Shown here in pieces: positions 34,343-46,574 of a DNA stretch of 64,000 nt. The stretch is from assembly GCA_933228895.1 (NCBI GenBank), contig OW121846.1, forward strand, positions 20,837,088-20,901,087, read 5' to 3'. Every line of letters begins with the position of its first letter. Positions within the stretch are counted from its first letter, which is position 1. The position numbers and the translations under genes are program-made. The notes under the pieces were generated by a model. That model saw only the letters and a program-made list of their open reading frames with translations, was not told where the DNA came from and ran no database searches. The DNA comes from Platycnemis pennipes. Lineage: Eukaryota; Arthropoda; Insecta; Odonata; Platycnemididae.

Positions 34343-36993
34343 TAGGGTGGAGTGAAAAAAGTCAATATTTTTTTTCGGAAACGGGTACCCTTCAATGACT
34401 GTGTATGAGACCTAGTAACAATTCTGTAAAATATTTATTTTTTACGACGTCATCTTGAGTCTGCACATTTGGCTTAAAGTTTGAAAATTTTTGAAATTTT
34501 TTGCATTTTTACAAATTTTTTTTAAATACTTGAAACAAAAAAAAACCATAACTGGTAGTCACTAAATAGTTGAACAAGACCTTAACTAAAGACAGGATTT
34601 TTATAAATATTTTTAGGCGGTGGTTTTAGTCAGCACATGAGGCTTAAACTTATCCAAATATTCGTAAATTTATGATATTTTCAACGTTTTATAATTTCTG
34701 ATATCCTCTTATGATGTTATCAAAACTTGTTTATATCGCTTTCGTTAATCAACTTTGCCTTGTGCAACTCTTCGCTAGTTCATATTAAACTACCCACGAC
34801 TCACCACGGGGAGGTGGTTGCACTTCGAGTCCCATCCATGCCCTCCCAACCACCCAACCATGAGAGCATGTATTTACATCTTTAAGAAAGGTCTTCAACA
34901 GGTAAATTGTTTCTTTGTGTCATATATTGGACGGATATTTCTATCAAAAATTCTAGTTTTGATTAATCTTTCTCTTTTCTTTTGATCGCAGACCAATTTT
35001 GAGGAAGCAGTGACTTCTTTGACGGCTCTTTCTACCGCTTGAGCATGTGATGGGAGTTCAAAAAGAGTGCACTCAGAAGCTATGTTAACACTCTCGGTTT
35101 CCAGTAACCTTTGCAAATCCTGATTTGTCAAATGACTTGTGAGAGGTGGTTCTGTCACTTCCACATCATTGCAAACAATCATATCGACATACTCTGATGC
35201 TCCAAAATTTATTTTCGGGATTTCAAACCTTGTTAGTGGTTTACTGGCTTGTTCTCTAGATCGAGCCTTGATGATACGTCTTAAAGCCAGTTTCTTTATA
35301 AGATCTCTCTTATCACAATGTTACAATGTCGGAAATAGTTTGCATTGGTTGAGTTAGATGACCTATAAACACAGGAAAATATAATGGTGTAATTCACTCG
35401 CTAGAAGAGAAACTTGGTAGACCGCTGCAGTGAGTTATTTGCCAATCGCATACAAATGAACTTCCATTACGGCGTTTAGTGGAAAAGATGGATGGATTTA
35501 CTAGCGAACCAAAAGGATTCGTTGAACCTGTCGGCCAAAGTTTGGCAACATGTCATGCATTGAAAATAGTTCAGTTTGAGCCCATAGAGTTTATTACTGA
35601 TATAATCGATCGTGGTGATGAAAACGGTTTGAGTACTGACCAGCAATACCTTTATGATATTTGTAAAGCAGTTTCGAGTGGGAAAATATCTCAAGAATTA
35701 GAAAAAAGAAGTCCAGGAAAGCTCTTCAATGCGAGATGGTTGACTACAGCAAAGAGAATTTTAAGGTTATACGCAGCTTCAAAAACTCCATCGCAAACAT
35801 TAAAAGTGTGGCAAACTTCATCGTGTAAGTTTATGCACCTAGCTAGTTCAGTATCAAGTGTAATCCAAAAGCTTATAATGGAGCTCAAAACTTGTGGGAA
35901 ACCATAAAGAGTTGCACTTACCTATCTGAGGTATATCGGAGAATTGTATGTACCTACACAAATGTATCCAAAACAATGGATACTTTGCTCACATTGAAAA
36001 CATGCTCATAGCTATGTTGGTTGATAAGAGAGATCTTATAAAGAAACTGGCTTTAAGACGTATCATCAAGGCTCGATCTAGAGAACAAGCCAGTAAACCA
36101 CTAACAAGGTTTGAAATCCCGAAAATAAATTTTGGAGCATCAGAGTATGTCGATATGATTGTTTGCAATGATGTGGAAGTGACAGAACCACCTCTCACAA
36201 GTCATTTGACAAATCAGGATTTGCAAAGGTTACTGGAAACCGAGAGTGTTAACATAGCTTCTGAGTGCACTCTTTTTGAACTCCCATCACATGCTCAAGC
36301 GGTAGAAAGAGCCGTCAAAGAAGTCACTGCTTCCTCAAAATTGGTCTGCGATCAAAAGAAAAGAGAAAGATTAATCAAAACTAGAATTTTTGATAGAAAT
36401 ATCCGTCCAATATATGACACAAAGAAACAATTTACCTGTTGAAGACCTTTCTTAAAGATGTAAATACATGCTCTCATGGTTGGGTGGTTGGGAGGGCATG
36501 GATGGGACTCGAAGTGCAACCACCTCCCCGTGGTGAGTCGTGGGTAGTTTAATATGAACTAGCGAAGAGTTGCACAAGGCAAAGTTGATTAACGAAAGCG
36601 ATATAAACAAGTTTTGATAACATCATAAGAGGATATCAGAAATTATAAAACGTTGAAAATATCATAAATTTACGAATATTTGGATAAGTTTAAGCCTCAT
36701 GTGCTGACTAAAACCACCGCCTAAAAATATTTATAAAAATCCTGTCTTTAGTTAAGGTCTTGTTCAACTATTTAGTGACTACCAGTTATGGTTTTTTTTG
36801 TTTCAAGTATTTAAAAAAAATTTGTAAAAATGCAAAAAATTTCAAAAATTTTCAAACTTTAAGCCAAATGTGCAGACTCAAGATGACGTCGTAAAAAATA
36901 AATATTTTACAGAATTGTTACTAGGTCTCATACACAGTCATTGAAGGGTACCCGTTTCCGAAAAAAAATATTGACTTTTTTCACTCCACCCTA
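34343..36993 (+). mobile_element. Palindromic (foldback) hAT-like element with 972-bp inverted arms
   Basis: Arm 34343-35315 and arm 36022-36993 are inverted copies that appear almost identical throughout, around a 706-bp core. The ends are TAGGGTGGAGTGAAAAAAG and its inverse. An 8-bp direct repeat ATGTGGAG flanks the unit (34335-34342 and 36994-37001). An 8-bp duplication with a YARNG-type terminus fits the hAT superfamily, though P-type and other 8-bp elements are not excluded. The arms contain the last third of the element's protein gene twice, once on each strand, so the unit looks like an element whose 5' half was replaced by an inverted copy of its own 3' half and which then transposed as a unit. 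Strand is that of the core reading frame. Confidence 0.85.
35373..36442 (+). pseudogene. Unnamed transposon-borne protein, truncated and frameshifted
   Basis: In one frame the core reads NTGKYNGVIHSLEEKLGRPL, a stop (TGA where Trp is likely), CQSHTNELPLRRLVEKMDGF, YLYDICKAVSSGK and FNARWLTTAKRILRLYAAS, and stops at 35907. After a shift, about 35960-36442 reads QNNGYFAHIENMLIAMLVDK, ALRRIIKARS, EVTEPPLTSHLT and AVERAVKEVTASSKLVCDQK, ending at a TGA at 36440. The block pattern (NELPLR, ARWLTTAxRxLRLY, FAHxEN, LRRIxKAR, AVERxVKxVT) resembles a family of uncharacterised arthropod and cnidarian proteins I recall as mobile-element linked, but I cannot name it or its catalytic residues. The N-terminus is missing because the inverted arm begins at 35315. 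The last 95 residues are repeated on the minus strand at 35182-34895. Confidence 0.65.
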
Positions 36994-37166
36994 ATGTGGA
37001 GGCATTAAGTCTTTATTTCCAAATTTCCGAGGAACTAAATACAAATATTATGCGATACGCTTTTGAGGCCAGGAGAGAACTGGATTAGGACAGTATATAA
37101 GCCCCATATATAAAAGCGAATAAGGGCGCCTAACGTGTTACCCCGGGACATTTTTTAGAACATAAT

Positions 37167-37699
37167 GGGGGCGTTTACTCGGAACCGAAATCGCAATTTT
37201 GTACACGAAATCGTTAGATGGAAACGAAAAACGAATTTTAGTGAAAAAATTAATCTTCTAACCACAACCATTCACTCATAAATCAAAAATTAAAGTAAGC
37301 AAAAGGTGACGCCCACCGAAAATGCTGCTGTGATAACATTGACGTCATTTTCCTCCCGTCCTTGGCTGCTTTCAGGGGAGGGGGAAGGGAGTGGAGGGGG
37401 ATTCTCGGAAGGTCTGCTCGCACAGATGCTGTCGAAATCGCTCCCATTGGCCGAGTCAGCTGTGTCCCCCCCTTTGCGATAAGACGATGTAGCTTCGCGG
37501 GCTCAGTTGTGATTGGACGAAGTCGATATACGTCAGAGGTTGCACCACGCCCACTTTTCCGAAAGGGTTAAAAACATCAGTTTTTCGCCGCTTATAACTC
37601 GAGAAATAATTGTCGGATCAGAAAACGGAAAAATACGGGTCCTTTTATTTTACAAACTCTATCAGATTCGGCAATAAAAAAAATATGGTAAACGACCCC
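37167..37699 (+). mobile_element. AT-target MITE family, copy 1
   Basis: Begins GGGGGCGTTTACTCGGAACC, ends ATGGTAAACGACCCC; the 12-bp terminal inverted repeat is GGGG(G/T)CGTTTAC. Flanked by AT on both sides (37165-37166 and 37700-37701). Nearly identical to copy 2 at 41.7 kb over 533 bp. The open frame within it (37362-37571) occurs in copy 2 but has no domain and is not credible as a gene. Confidence 0.9.
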
Positions 37700-37701
37700 A
37701 T

Positions 37702-40700
37702 TCAACTTATTAATGGTTGAAAGAAACAAATCCGACGATTTATATCCAAGAACTACAATCAATTTACTTTTTTACAGTATAAATATGTGCTAGCAATCAA
37801 GGAAGAAAACTAGTCCTACCGCAAAGTTTAGATGATGGCGAAGGATCAAAAATACTTTAAAATAGGCAGGTACTGGAAAAATGGGCGTTTTGGTCAACTC
37901 ATTTCCCTGAACGAATGATAACATTGGCTTGGCTGTACAGAAACGAAATTATTCACTAAAGCTATTCACTGGTCCGTATTGTGAGTCTGCAATTTGTCCA
38001 TGAAAAAACTTCCAGCATTGCAATAGCAATATGTTTATGAATCGAAATAGAATAGACTGACCTTGTGATGACACACATTGGGCCACCCATTGTGAGTGAG
38101 CAAATGGATGTTGACTTGGCTGTGATAGCCAAGTCGGTGGCGTGCCGATGCACGCAACCCGAGGGTTCTAATCACGCCTCGGGCTATGATGTTGTGGTCG
38201 TCCTCGGTTTATGAACTTAGGTTAGATGTTGTGATATAAACTTAGCACCTAAGGCCCAAGGAAACTACGAAGTGCAATTTTTATTCCGGTAGATGGAAGT
38301 CTATTAAAAACGTTCGGTTCTCATACTCTGTATTTTATGTCCATTTAATTTCAGCGTCCGGTATCAAGCGACTAACTATCGGTAGTATTTTGATCCGAAA
38401 TATTTTCGGATCGGTAGGATGTGATTCCTGGACTGAATCTTGGTGGCGGGCCATTGGGACTTACAGTCGTAGAAAGTGTTAAGTATTACGGTTGGTACAT
38501 GTAAAGACAGAGTAATGGGCGAAACGGTGATATGAGAAGAAAGAGTCGGAACTTCAAAAGGACGGATAAAGGTCAATGTTTCATGAAATACATTCATTAG
38601 AATGGTGGCAACGGTAAATATATTGTTTCATCAGTTTAAGTGACCCTTATGTTCTCTTTACTCTGGCTATTAGCATAAATATACGTACCATTGCCATAGT
38701 TTTTATCGGATGCACGTTCTTCTTGATTTGACATTTCATCCATGATCTAGAGATTAAGTTTCGAATGAACTACCGAGCACATCAGGTCGTTATGATAACA
38801 AGAGGGCTTTGGGTAAGCGTTTTATTTGAATAACATCCTTCAAAGCCACTGGAAAAATTGTTCAGGGAATTCACGATGAAGGTTCCTAAATTAGAACGGA
38901 GTTGCTGACAGTGGATATAATCACTTTCTGTAAATTTTTGCTTCATACGAATGGATTCCACGCGCAATATAGTATGGCTACAGAACGTAAATAAAATTTT
39001 TACTTGCCTTCGAACATTAATAATGTGGCATTATTGAGGAGTTTATTACGTAAATTTGTCACTCATAAATTAGCGTACTACTTATAAACTCCTGATGGAC
39101 AGAAATCGATTCTACAATTTCAAACTTCTAAGGTTATTTCATACCGTTTAACCTAACGTACTCTAAGAAAAATACAAAATCATGCATTAGGCGGAATTCA
39201 AACCTGTGACTTGCTTGTGTACTGTGCACTGCTTGGGTTCCCACGTGACCAACATGGGATACTCGGTTGGCTTTAACACTCGAATCTCAATGGTCTAGTA
39301 GGCACCAATGCTAAGCATAGATGCCATCAATAAGGTTTTTTTGATCTAAAGGTGAATTAAATTTATTTGAAGAGCCCATTGAGTGCACGACATTTTTAGT
39401 GACCAAGTGGAAGAGGTCAGACAAACACTCCGCCTTCACGCTCTCGAGTGATTAAAATAAATCGAGAGGGACAGATAAAGATTTTTTAAGTTCCCGTATA
39501 TGATTAATAATTTCATTTTCATTAGTTGAATTCTAAGAAATCAGACTCTAAAGGCTATAGTTCAATACGTGGGGTACGTGGTATGCTGTAATCAACATGG
39601 ATGTTGAATTGAGAGACAGCGATGGAGCGATTCTGCTTTTTCGATGCTCTGTTCACTCCATACAGCTGCATAACATCCTCGAGGAGAGGGACCTCTCTCC
39701 AGGGAAAGCAATGCATCAGACCTCTGCCCTATACGTGGCCATTTTCCACGCACTATGTTCTGATAAGTAAGCGATTATCCTGGTATCCTCTGGTTTTTGT
39801 TGGGTGAAGTGAGCAAGAGACTATATATGAGGTGAAGTTCTTTCCTTTTAAAATGCTTGGTAGAAGTCGTATGGTGGCATCACTGAGTGTTTACCAAGCT
39901 GATATTTTTTGTAATAAATAATTCATTAGTCGAGCTGTCTCATACTTGAAACTAAGTGTAGATGATTAATCTAATTGGCCCCCGTCCCATTTGTCACACA
40001 TGCTAAACGACGGACCATACACTTTTTCGTCAACGATTCAAAATAACTTAAGGTATTTAACATAATGTACGTTTGTTCTTCTCCATCCTGTTCCCTATGA
40101 GTAGCCTCAGGGGGTCTCTTATCTATCAAAAGTTTCCTAAATTATAAGTAAGTTATTATCCGGAAATTCCATGTTAACCATGGACTTGGGCAACTATGTT
40201 AAGATGTTAACCAACTTGGCCAATTATGTTAACCATAAACTTCTTAAAATCACCTTCTGTGCTGTCACGACCGCTATGTTATCGGCGAATATAAGCATGT
40301 TGTTTTTAATATTTTTCCATTTTTCTTCCGCTGATTTCATAGTCGCGTAATCTTCTGATTGAGTTTTCAACACTTTTTGGAAAGGCGGGCTGGATGAATT
40401 TTCCTTCGATTTATCAACATTCTATGTGATCTTCATTGGTCCTCTCAGCTCCTTGAGTGTATGGTGGCATTTGGTTATCACTTAATTGTGGTCCTTGCCA
40501 TTATCTGCCCCTGGATAGCTTTTTCTCGAACTAATTTCCGAATCTCTTCTTCAGGAAAATGAAGTCGATTTAGTATCTTCTTCTATCCGTTAGCATTTTT
40601 CATTCATACTTTCCTAAACTGTGATTTCTCAATGTTTGGCCTTAAAATGTGCTTGATACCACTAATTTATGTAGTATACAGAAATATATTAGTTTTCTCC

Positions 40701-41717
40701 TCTCTCAATCCGATTTTGAAATCCAGATTTTCCAGTTATTCTTCAATCCTAACCTTCGCCTTTGATTTCGTTTGCGTTTCAATCTCTAAAATAAATACCA
40801 ACGTTTTATTCTCCTCTTACCTGTTTTATTTTATCTATGTTATCATGATAGACGTCTTCGAGGACGCAGTACCCTCTATTTTGCAGCATCTTTTGCGATC
40901 CTCGCTCACTCAGTCAATTTTCCTTATATGTAGTTGAAAGTTTGGTTCATTCCAGGAAATAAGTAAAACTAGATTTCTGTATTTTTAAAAATCTTCAGAA
41001 TTCAATTTTAATAGAAGGGAAATGCAACAAAAATGGGCCTTTTTCCGGAAATGTTGCGGAATGCCGATTTGAGAAACTGCCTTTTTGGTTAAGTCACACC
41101 CCAGGGTTATATGTTTGTCATTGACATACCAACTGCAACCGAGAAATTTTCTCAAATAAATGTTGAACTTAGGAAGAGCAAACATGAGTTTTGTGATATT
41201 TTAGCGTGGCAATCGGCGTCTTCAAGTCCCCGCTGTTGTCTTATTTCTCTTTTTTCCGCCGCGAACGCTCTCTCAGAAACGGAACTGACCATCTCATATA
41301 CCTTATTCCTCGCCCATATGACGAGGGGGGAGAGGAAAGGAGGGGAAGGAGAGACCAGGATGTGGGATGGAGTCTGACTTCCCTGGGAGTCCACGAGGGG
41401 TATAATCTTTGGAGCAAGGTAGCTGTTGATAGGCTATGCTTGAGCCACCAGTAAATTATCTCTAACGCACACGTTAGTCGCAAGTTGAGAAGTTTTTCCA
41501 CCCTGAGGAATTCAGTACTTCCGACTGTATTGTTACAGTACCATACTTGTACCTAGTATCCTTCAAATGCCTTCTGCATAACAGCGCCAAAAAAAGGATG
41601 AAACAGTAGAAAAATTAACAAATTTGTCCTGATAATTAGTCACCACAGCCGAAGCCTTATTTTTGACTTGGATAATAATCCTGTCGAGCATTATAATGCC
41701 ATTATAGTAAATTTAAT
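37702..41717. other. No gene recognised; two SINE-like heads
   Basis: Plus strand 38121-38195 has TAGCCAAGTCGGTGGCGTG (A-box-like) and GAGGGTTCTAATCACG (B-box-like), a probable tRNA-derived SINE. Minus strand about 39260-39185 shows TTGGTCACGTGGGA and CAGGTTTGAATTCCGCC, another candidate. A ~30-bp imperfect tandem repeat of TATGTTAACCA lies at 40170-40235. Frames at 40632-40937 and 41111-41501 have no recognised motif. Confidence 0.4.
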
Positions 41718-42250
41718 GGGGGCGTTTACTCGGAACCGAAATCGCAATTTTGTACACGAAATCGTTAGATGGAAACGAAAAACGAATTTTAGTGAAAAAA
41801 TTAATCTTCTAACCACAACCATTCACTCATAAATCAAAAATTAAAGTAAGCAAAAGGTGACGCCCACCGAAAATGCTGCTGTGATAACATTGACGTCATT
41901 TTCCTCCCGTCCTTGACTGCCTTCAGGGGAGGGGGGAGGGAGTGGAGAGGGGTTCTCGGAAGGTCTGCTCGCACAGATGCTGTCGAAATCGCTCCCATTG
42001 GCCGAGTCAGCTGTGTCTCCCCCTTTGCGATAAGGCGAAGTAGCTTCGCGGGCTCTGTTGTAATTGGACGAAGTCGATATACGTCAGAGGTTGCACCACA
42101 CCCACTTTTCCGAAAGGGTTAAAAACATCAGTTTTTCGCCGCTTATAACTCGGGAAATAATTGTCGGATCAGAAAACGGAAAAATACGGGTCTTTTTATT
42201 TTACAAACTCTATCAGATTCGGCAATAAAAAAAATATGGTAAACGACCCC
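41718..42250 (+). mobile_element. AT-target MITE family, copy 2
   Basis: Same ends and length as copy 1 with only scattered substitutions, so both are recent. Left flank ends AAT; the right flank starts AATGGGGTCG, so the AT is one base further out and is followed by what looks like the first bases of another terminal repeat in inverse orientation. Confidence 0.9.
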
Positions 42251-43950
42251 AATGGGGTCGAAGGCCGGAAAATTTTGCTCTTTCCCGGTCATACAAGGGA
42301 AGATGTGCCGGAGCAGTGGTCACCTTCAATTCGGTAAACCCTTTGCAAACTCTTTATAAAAAGTTTCGTAATGTGGGTCCAGGGTACCCCTGCAAGAAGT
42401 CCCTCCAAAGAAGACTGAAGAAGGCAATGTCCACTTCCATCCACGGGAAAGTTGCACCAAAATCGATAAGTAATATATTGAACTAGCTGAAGGAGCCCGT
42501 TGAGTATCAACGGGAGGAGTAAAAGTGGGAAATAATAGAGCAGATGTGATTTTATAAGAAAGGGAGAATCTTACAACTAGCATCTTAAATTAATTTATCC
42601 TACTAAGTTGCATTCTCAAGTACCGTTGCTTTATTCTTGATCTGAAAGATGACTTTGCTGTAACTTGTTAATTTTAAACAGTTTAACCACGTCTATACGA
42701 CAACTTCTTCGATCTAGAAGGTCAGTCTTTATGAGGAAGCATAGTTATTACGCTTAGGTTTACAACCTTTATAGTTTTTCGTAAGCTGGAATATCGTAAT
42801 CAAATTTTGAACTTACCGAAAAACAGGGATTTAAACAGCTTAATTTTTTCCGGTCACTATTGAAATTGAATTAAGAGTAAATGAAATAAATAAATACTCA
42901 CCAATACAGACTGATACCAGGAGCGAAGAATTTGATTCAGGTATGCACACAAACAGCATTGGCGATAAATGAGCGCAAATAATTCAAAGGAATAAGCGTA
43001 GTCAGAAACACGAAATTCTCAATCGACAACCCATAGTAAACCTATTTTTAAACAAAGCCATGGGAAATGATTGTTTAAACAGTAAAATTTCAGAATGTTC
43101 CGCAGAAACCTTCAAGGTTCCGGTAATTTCAACCACAGTTATTATTCGATGATAAGTATAAGAATCGTATTGCATTATCTTTCGGCTAGTGTGCGTTTCA
43201 AGTTTAGGCAATGAATATTTCCAATTAAAATATGCGAATGAAATGATTGCCTTAAGCAATAAGACCTTTGCATGCAAATCTTATGGTAACGCTTAGACTC
43301 GTCTGGGGTAACCGGGGACCCTTATGTACATGAAAAGTATTCTATATTCTATAGAAGGATGTAACTACGCAAGGAAGATATTTATTAAAATTCAGTTTGA
43401 ATGCCGTGCTATGTTTGGCTCTCGAGTTTTAGGTTAATGAATATGCCTTCAAGCATGACTACATTCTAATTTATCCCTTTTTCTAATTTATTCCCAATTC
43501 TAATTTATTCTACCAATCCCTTTAGTCGTCAAGGGGATAGGGTTGTTTAACTAAACAAATTGCACCAGAAATCGTCATTTTTTACTGAAATACCAATAAT
43601 TTCGACTCTAAATCAGAATTCGACCATAGTAATAATAGTATTTATTGAATCATCTTTCGGCTGGAGTGCGTCTCAAGTATTTGCGATTGGTATTTCTAAT
43701 AAAAATTTTCGAATGAAAAAATGCCTGGTAGCTGTATGACAGCCTTATCCCCTATGACACATGTATTTCGTATGGGAACTATTTTGACTCAACTTGGGCC
43801 GAACTGAGGACCATTATCTACAAAACAGTAGCCTATTGTCTGTCCGAGGATGACATTTAGTAAACCATAAAGTTTCAAATCTGTGCTGTATTTGGTTCTC
43901 GAGTTTTAGGCGAGCATATTAACATATTTGCATGCATACATTGAACTTTA
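42251..43950. other. AT-rich, no gene recognised
   Basis: Short unsupported frames only. The YqaJ-type remnant begins beyond this stretch; I found no terminal repeat of the GGGGNCGTTTAC type here. Confidence 0.4.
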
Positions 43951-44039
43951 TATATAAAATTCGCAGGGAAAAAACCTGAGCCCCACTACAGCCCCTATTC
44001 TGAAAGGCCTGATATGCCTTTTGAGGATTCTAAGAATGA

Positions 44040-44760
44040 GTGCCGGGATTTATGGACGAGTATGATACAAAGGTAATAGAGAGGAAAACGATAAGGCCGT
44101 GGGAAAGTGTTGAACGGGTAATAATACGCCAAAAAATGCTCAATGCCTTAAATTTTGGGCGTGTTTGTAAAATGCTTACTCACATTGGCTGTGAAAATCT
44201 GCCAAAATCAATCATGTACAGAAATTTTTATTCTCCTCACTTGGAGTATGGATTGAGGACATAGTCCGTGCGGCATCGCGAACGGTGAAAAATATTTGCT
44301 ACTTATATTTGATGTAAACTTCTAGCCCTGTGGACTATTCATCGGTAGAGAATATCCTTACCTGGGAGCAACTCCTGACGGAATCTTTGGGGATCGAGGT
44401 GTTGTGGAAATGAAATGCCCATCATCGGCTGCGGATGAGTTAACTGGCGAAGAAGCAATTTCGAAAGGAAAAGTTAATTTTTGGATGAAGAAAAATGGGA
44501 TGAAAATTAACCGTAAGCACAACTACATATTACTTTCAAATCCAAGGCCAGCTTCGCATAACTCAAAGAGATTCTGCTGATTCGCAGGGTGGAAGAAACG
44601 AGGATTAAAAGTGGAGAGGATCCACAGGGACGAGGGATTTTGGAAACAATTCATGCTAGAAAAAAAATTACTTTGAATGTATAGGTACTTCCTGAGTTAG
44701 TCGATCCGAGATTCTCCCGATGTGAAGTTGTGAAAATAAACGAGAGATGGGAGAGAAGAA
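44040..44760 (+). pseudogene. YqaJ / lambda-exonuclease-type nuclease remnant
   Basis: The frame 44040-44264 reads SVERVIIRQKMLNALNFGRV (the W..R..RLTASxFG N-terminal block) and HLEYG. After a break, 44326-44580 is stop-free: CGLFIGREYPYLGATPDGIF, VVEMKCPSSA, KHNYILLS. GATPDG supplies the catalytic Asp and VEMK the Glu-x-Lys pair of the YqaJ PD-(D/E)xK fold, all present. After another break come ERIHRDEGFWKQFML and LPELVDPRFS. Overall length fits the family's domain but three or more frame breaks make it a pseudogene. In eukaryotes such proteins occur in mobile DNA, including, as I recall, ISL2EU transposons, and the AT-target MITEs are close by. Being the ORF of that element is inference. 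Confidence 0.75.
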
Positions 44761-45609
44761 TCAAAGAGCCAATTTGGTTTGCCAAAAGAAAAGAAAATCA
44801 TCCAAAGCGAACTCAACTTCTTTCTTTTTCCTTACGTGGTGGGGTAGAGTACTCACTAACCAGGTAACACCTTATTCGTCAGAGGTAAGTGATTAGAAGT
44901 TCTCATGCAACACAGTTGGAGCTGAAACTTAACCGACTGCTAGTGAATAGGGTTAATCATTACTAAAGCAAGGATCAGTATGGATTGGGGAAGGGATAAA
45001 CACGCTCTATCCTTTAGCTGAAATGAGAACGTAAACTGTAATAAAGAATGAAATCGCAATGTATTTTTTTATTTTGTCGATTTTGATCAGGATATTGACT
45101 GGTCATCATAGCATAGTTCTCAGGAATACTGCAGAAACTAGTAACCAAGTGACATCAGTTAATCCTTAAAGCAGTCGGATGGGGTTACAAAATAATTCCC
45201 CGTATGGCTTATCTAGTATAACAGGTAAAATAAAGCGAATAAACTTTCTAATTTATAAAATTGGACTTTGGAGCCGGATATCTTATGCTATCACGCTGCA
45301 TTTTTCGACGAAATCGTGCGACACGCAATTTAATACTGTTGTGCGACAGACGATGTGTGTGCGCTGTTGCAACTCTTGCCGGGTCAGCCTCACGTGCGCT
45401 GCAATGACAACCTTGCGCTCAGTGGATTACGAGATCTTCTTCGTTGGAGAAGGATCATATTACCGAAGGGAAGGCCCAGGGCACCCCCTTTCGGGGCAAT
45501 AGAGGCATTAGGAAAGGATTCTTCCTTCCCCACACAAGGCATGAACAACATAGAAGACACATTATAAGCAAATACACCCGTTGGAATGGCGCTGACTCGG
45601 GTAACTCTG
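44761..45609. other. No gene recognised
   Basis: Frames at 45179-45567 lack recognisable motifs. Part may be an extension of the minus-strand LINE that starts just downstream. Confidence 0.4.
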
Positions 45610-46050
45610 TCGGTCGACAGGAAAACTATCTTCACCTTCTGAAGTGGAAAAAAATCAAGTACTGCGTCCTCTTAATCCAATTTAGGCATGTAGGCCTGCT
45701 CTACGATGATTTTGTCTTGGTCTCGATCTTCATAATTTCTATGTTTTCGCAATGCCGCAGGAATTTTTTCACTCGCATTTTGGAACTCTGTTTGAGCGTT
45801 ATGCCCTCTTCAGCATTACTGTTTGAAGATATGGTATGTGTAATCTCGTGGTCTCCGCTTCAAAAGTCACCTTCTTCCCGCACTTTAGTTTCGCAAACTT
45901 CTAGTATGTTGAGGTACATTCTTCGCATTTACCTACACTTTCAGGATCTCCAATCTTTCCGCAGGTGCGCAGCAATCTCACGTTCCATATCCCTACCCTA
46001 AAAATCTTATAACACTTCACTGTTATACTCTCTCGGATAGTGCCCAACTG
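45610..46050 (-). mobile_element. LINE endonuclease domain fragment
   Basis: Minus strand, starting near 46010: KIFRVGIWNVRLLRTCGKIG, the N-terminal block of apurinic-type LINE endonucleases (RVGTWNVR.L...GK). In other frames follow YLNILEVCETKVREEGDF (the DILGVSET block with its Glu) and DKIIVEQAYMPKLD (the I..QVYAPT block). Several frame breaks; the rest of the LINE is not attached. It may belong to the same family as the LINE at 57.7 kb. Confidence 0.7.
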
Positions 46051-46574
46051 ACGATCCGAATATGAGACTATTTGACTCCGGAAAATTTTACTCGACAGGG
46101 CTGTGTCACATGTTGAAATGAAGGAAAGGAGCAGATATGCCATGATTCCTCGGGATAATAATGTGGTTTCCCCTCGTATTCCAGATGGTAGTACTGCAGC
46201 CGTTGAAGTAAATGTTACAACGCATGTATTGAAATATGTGTCGCTGTGCTGACCGCTGTGGTTTCCACCTTCAATCATAAGAAGAAATGCTGCCTTCTCC
46301 TCCGAGCGATGGGATGCGTAATTGATGGTGGCCTCCCATTGGTAAGTCACAGCACCTTCTCATATAGCCGTATAATTTAGTTGGCCTACCTTACCAAAGG
46401 ACAGACCAAAACTACCTCATAAAATTCGTCACTTTTTGCCCAGGCCTACTTATTCCATGGGTAAACTTGCTTATCTCGCAGCTAACCTCTATAACTAGAA
46501 GTCTACCTCCCAATCGCAATCTTATGGACACGGAGGCTTTACGCTCAGCCCCGGGAAGCAGGTCTTAGCATAGT

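Noticed and set aside
34343..36993. Palindrome as an assembly or library artefact
   Set aside because: Matching 8-bp direct repeats at the outer ends and transposon-type termini argue for a real insertion, though only spanning reads can settle it.
37362..37571. Open frame of 69 codons repeated at 41913-42122
   Set aside because: It lies wholly inside the MITE and is shared only because the MITE is. No domain, and older copies do not keep it.
40250..40940. Minus-strand FADNIAVVTAQK and GLREEKTN suggesting a LINE RT
   Set aside because: The two motifs are in the wrong order for an RT and nothing else supports it.
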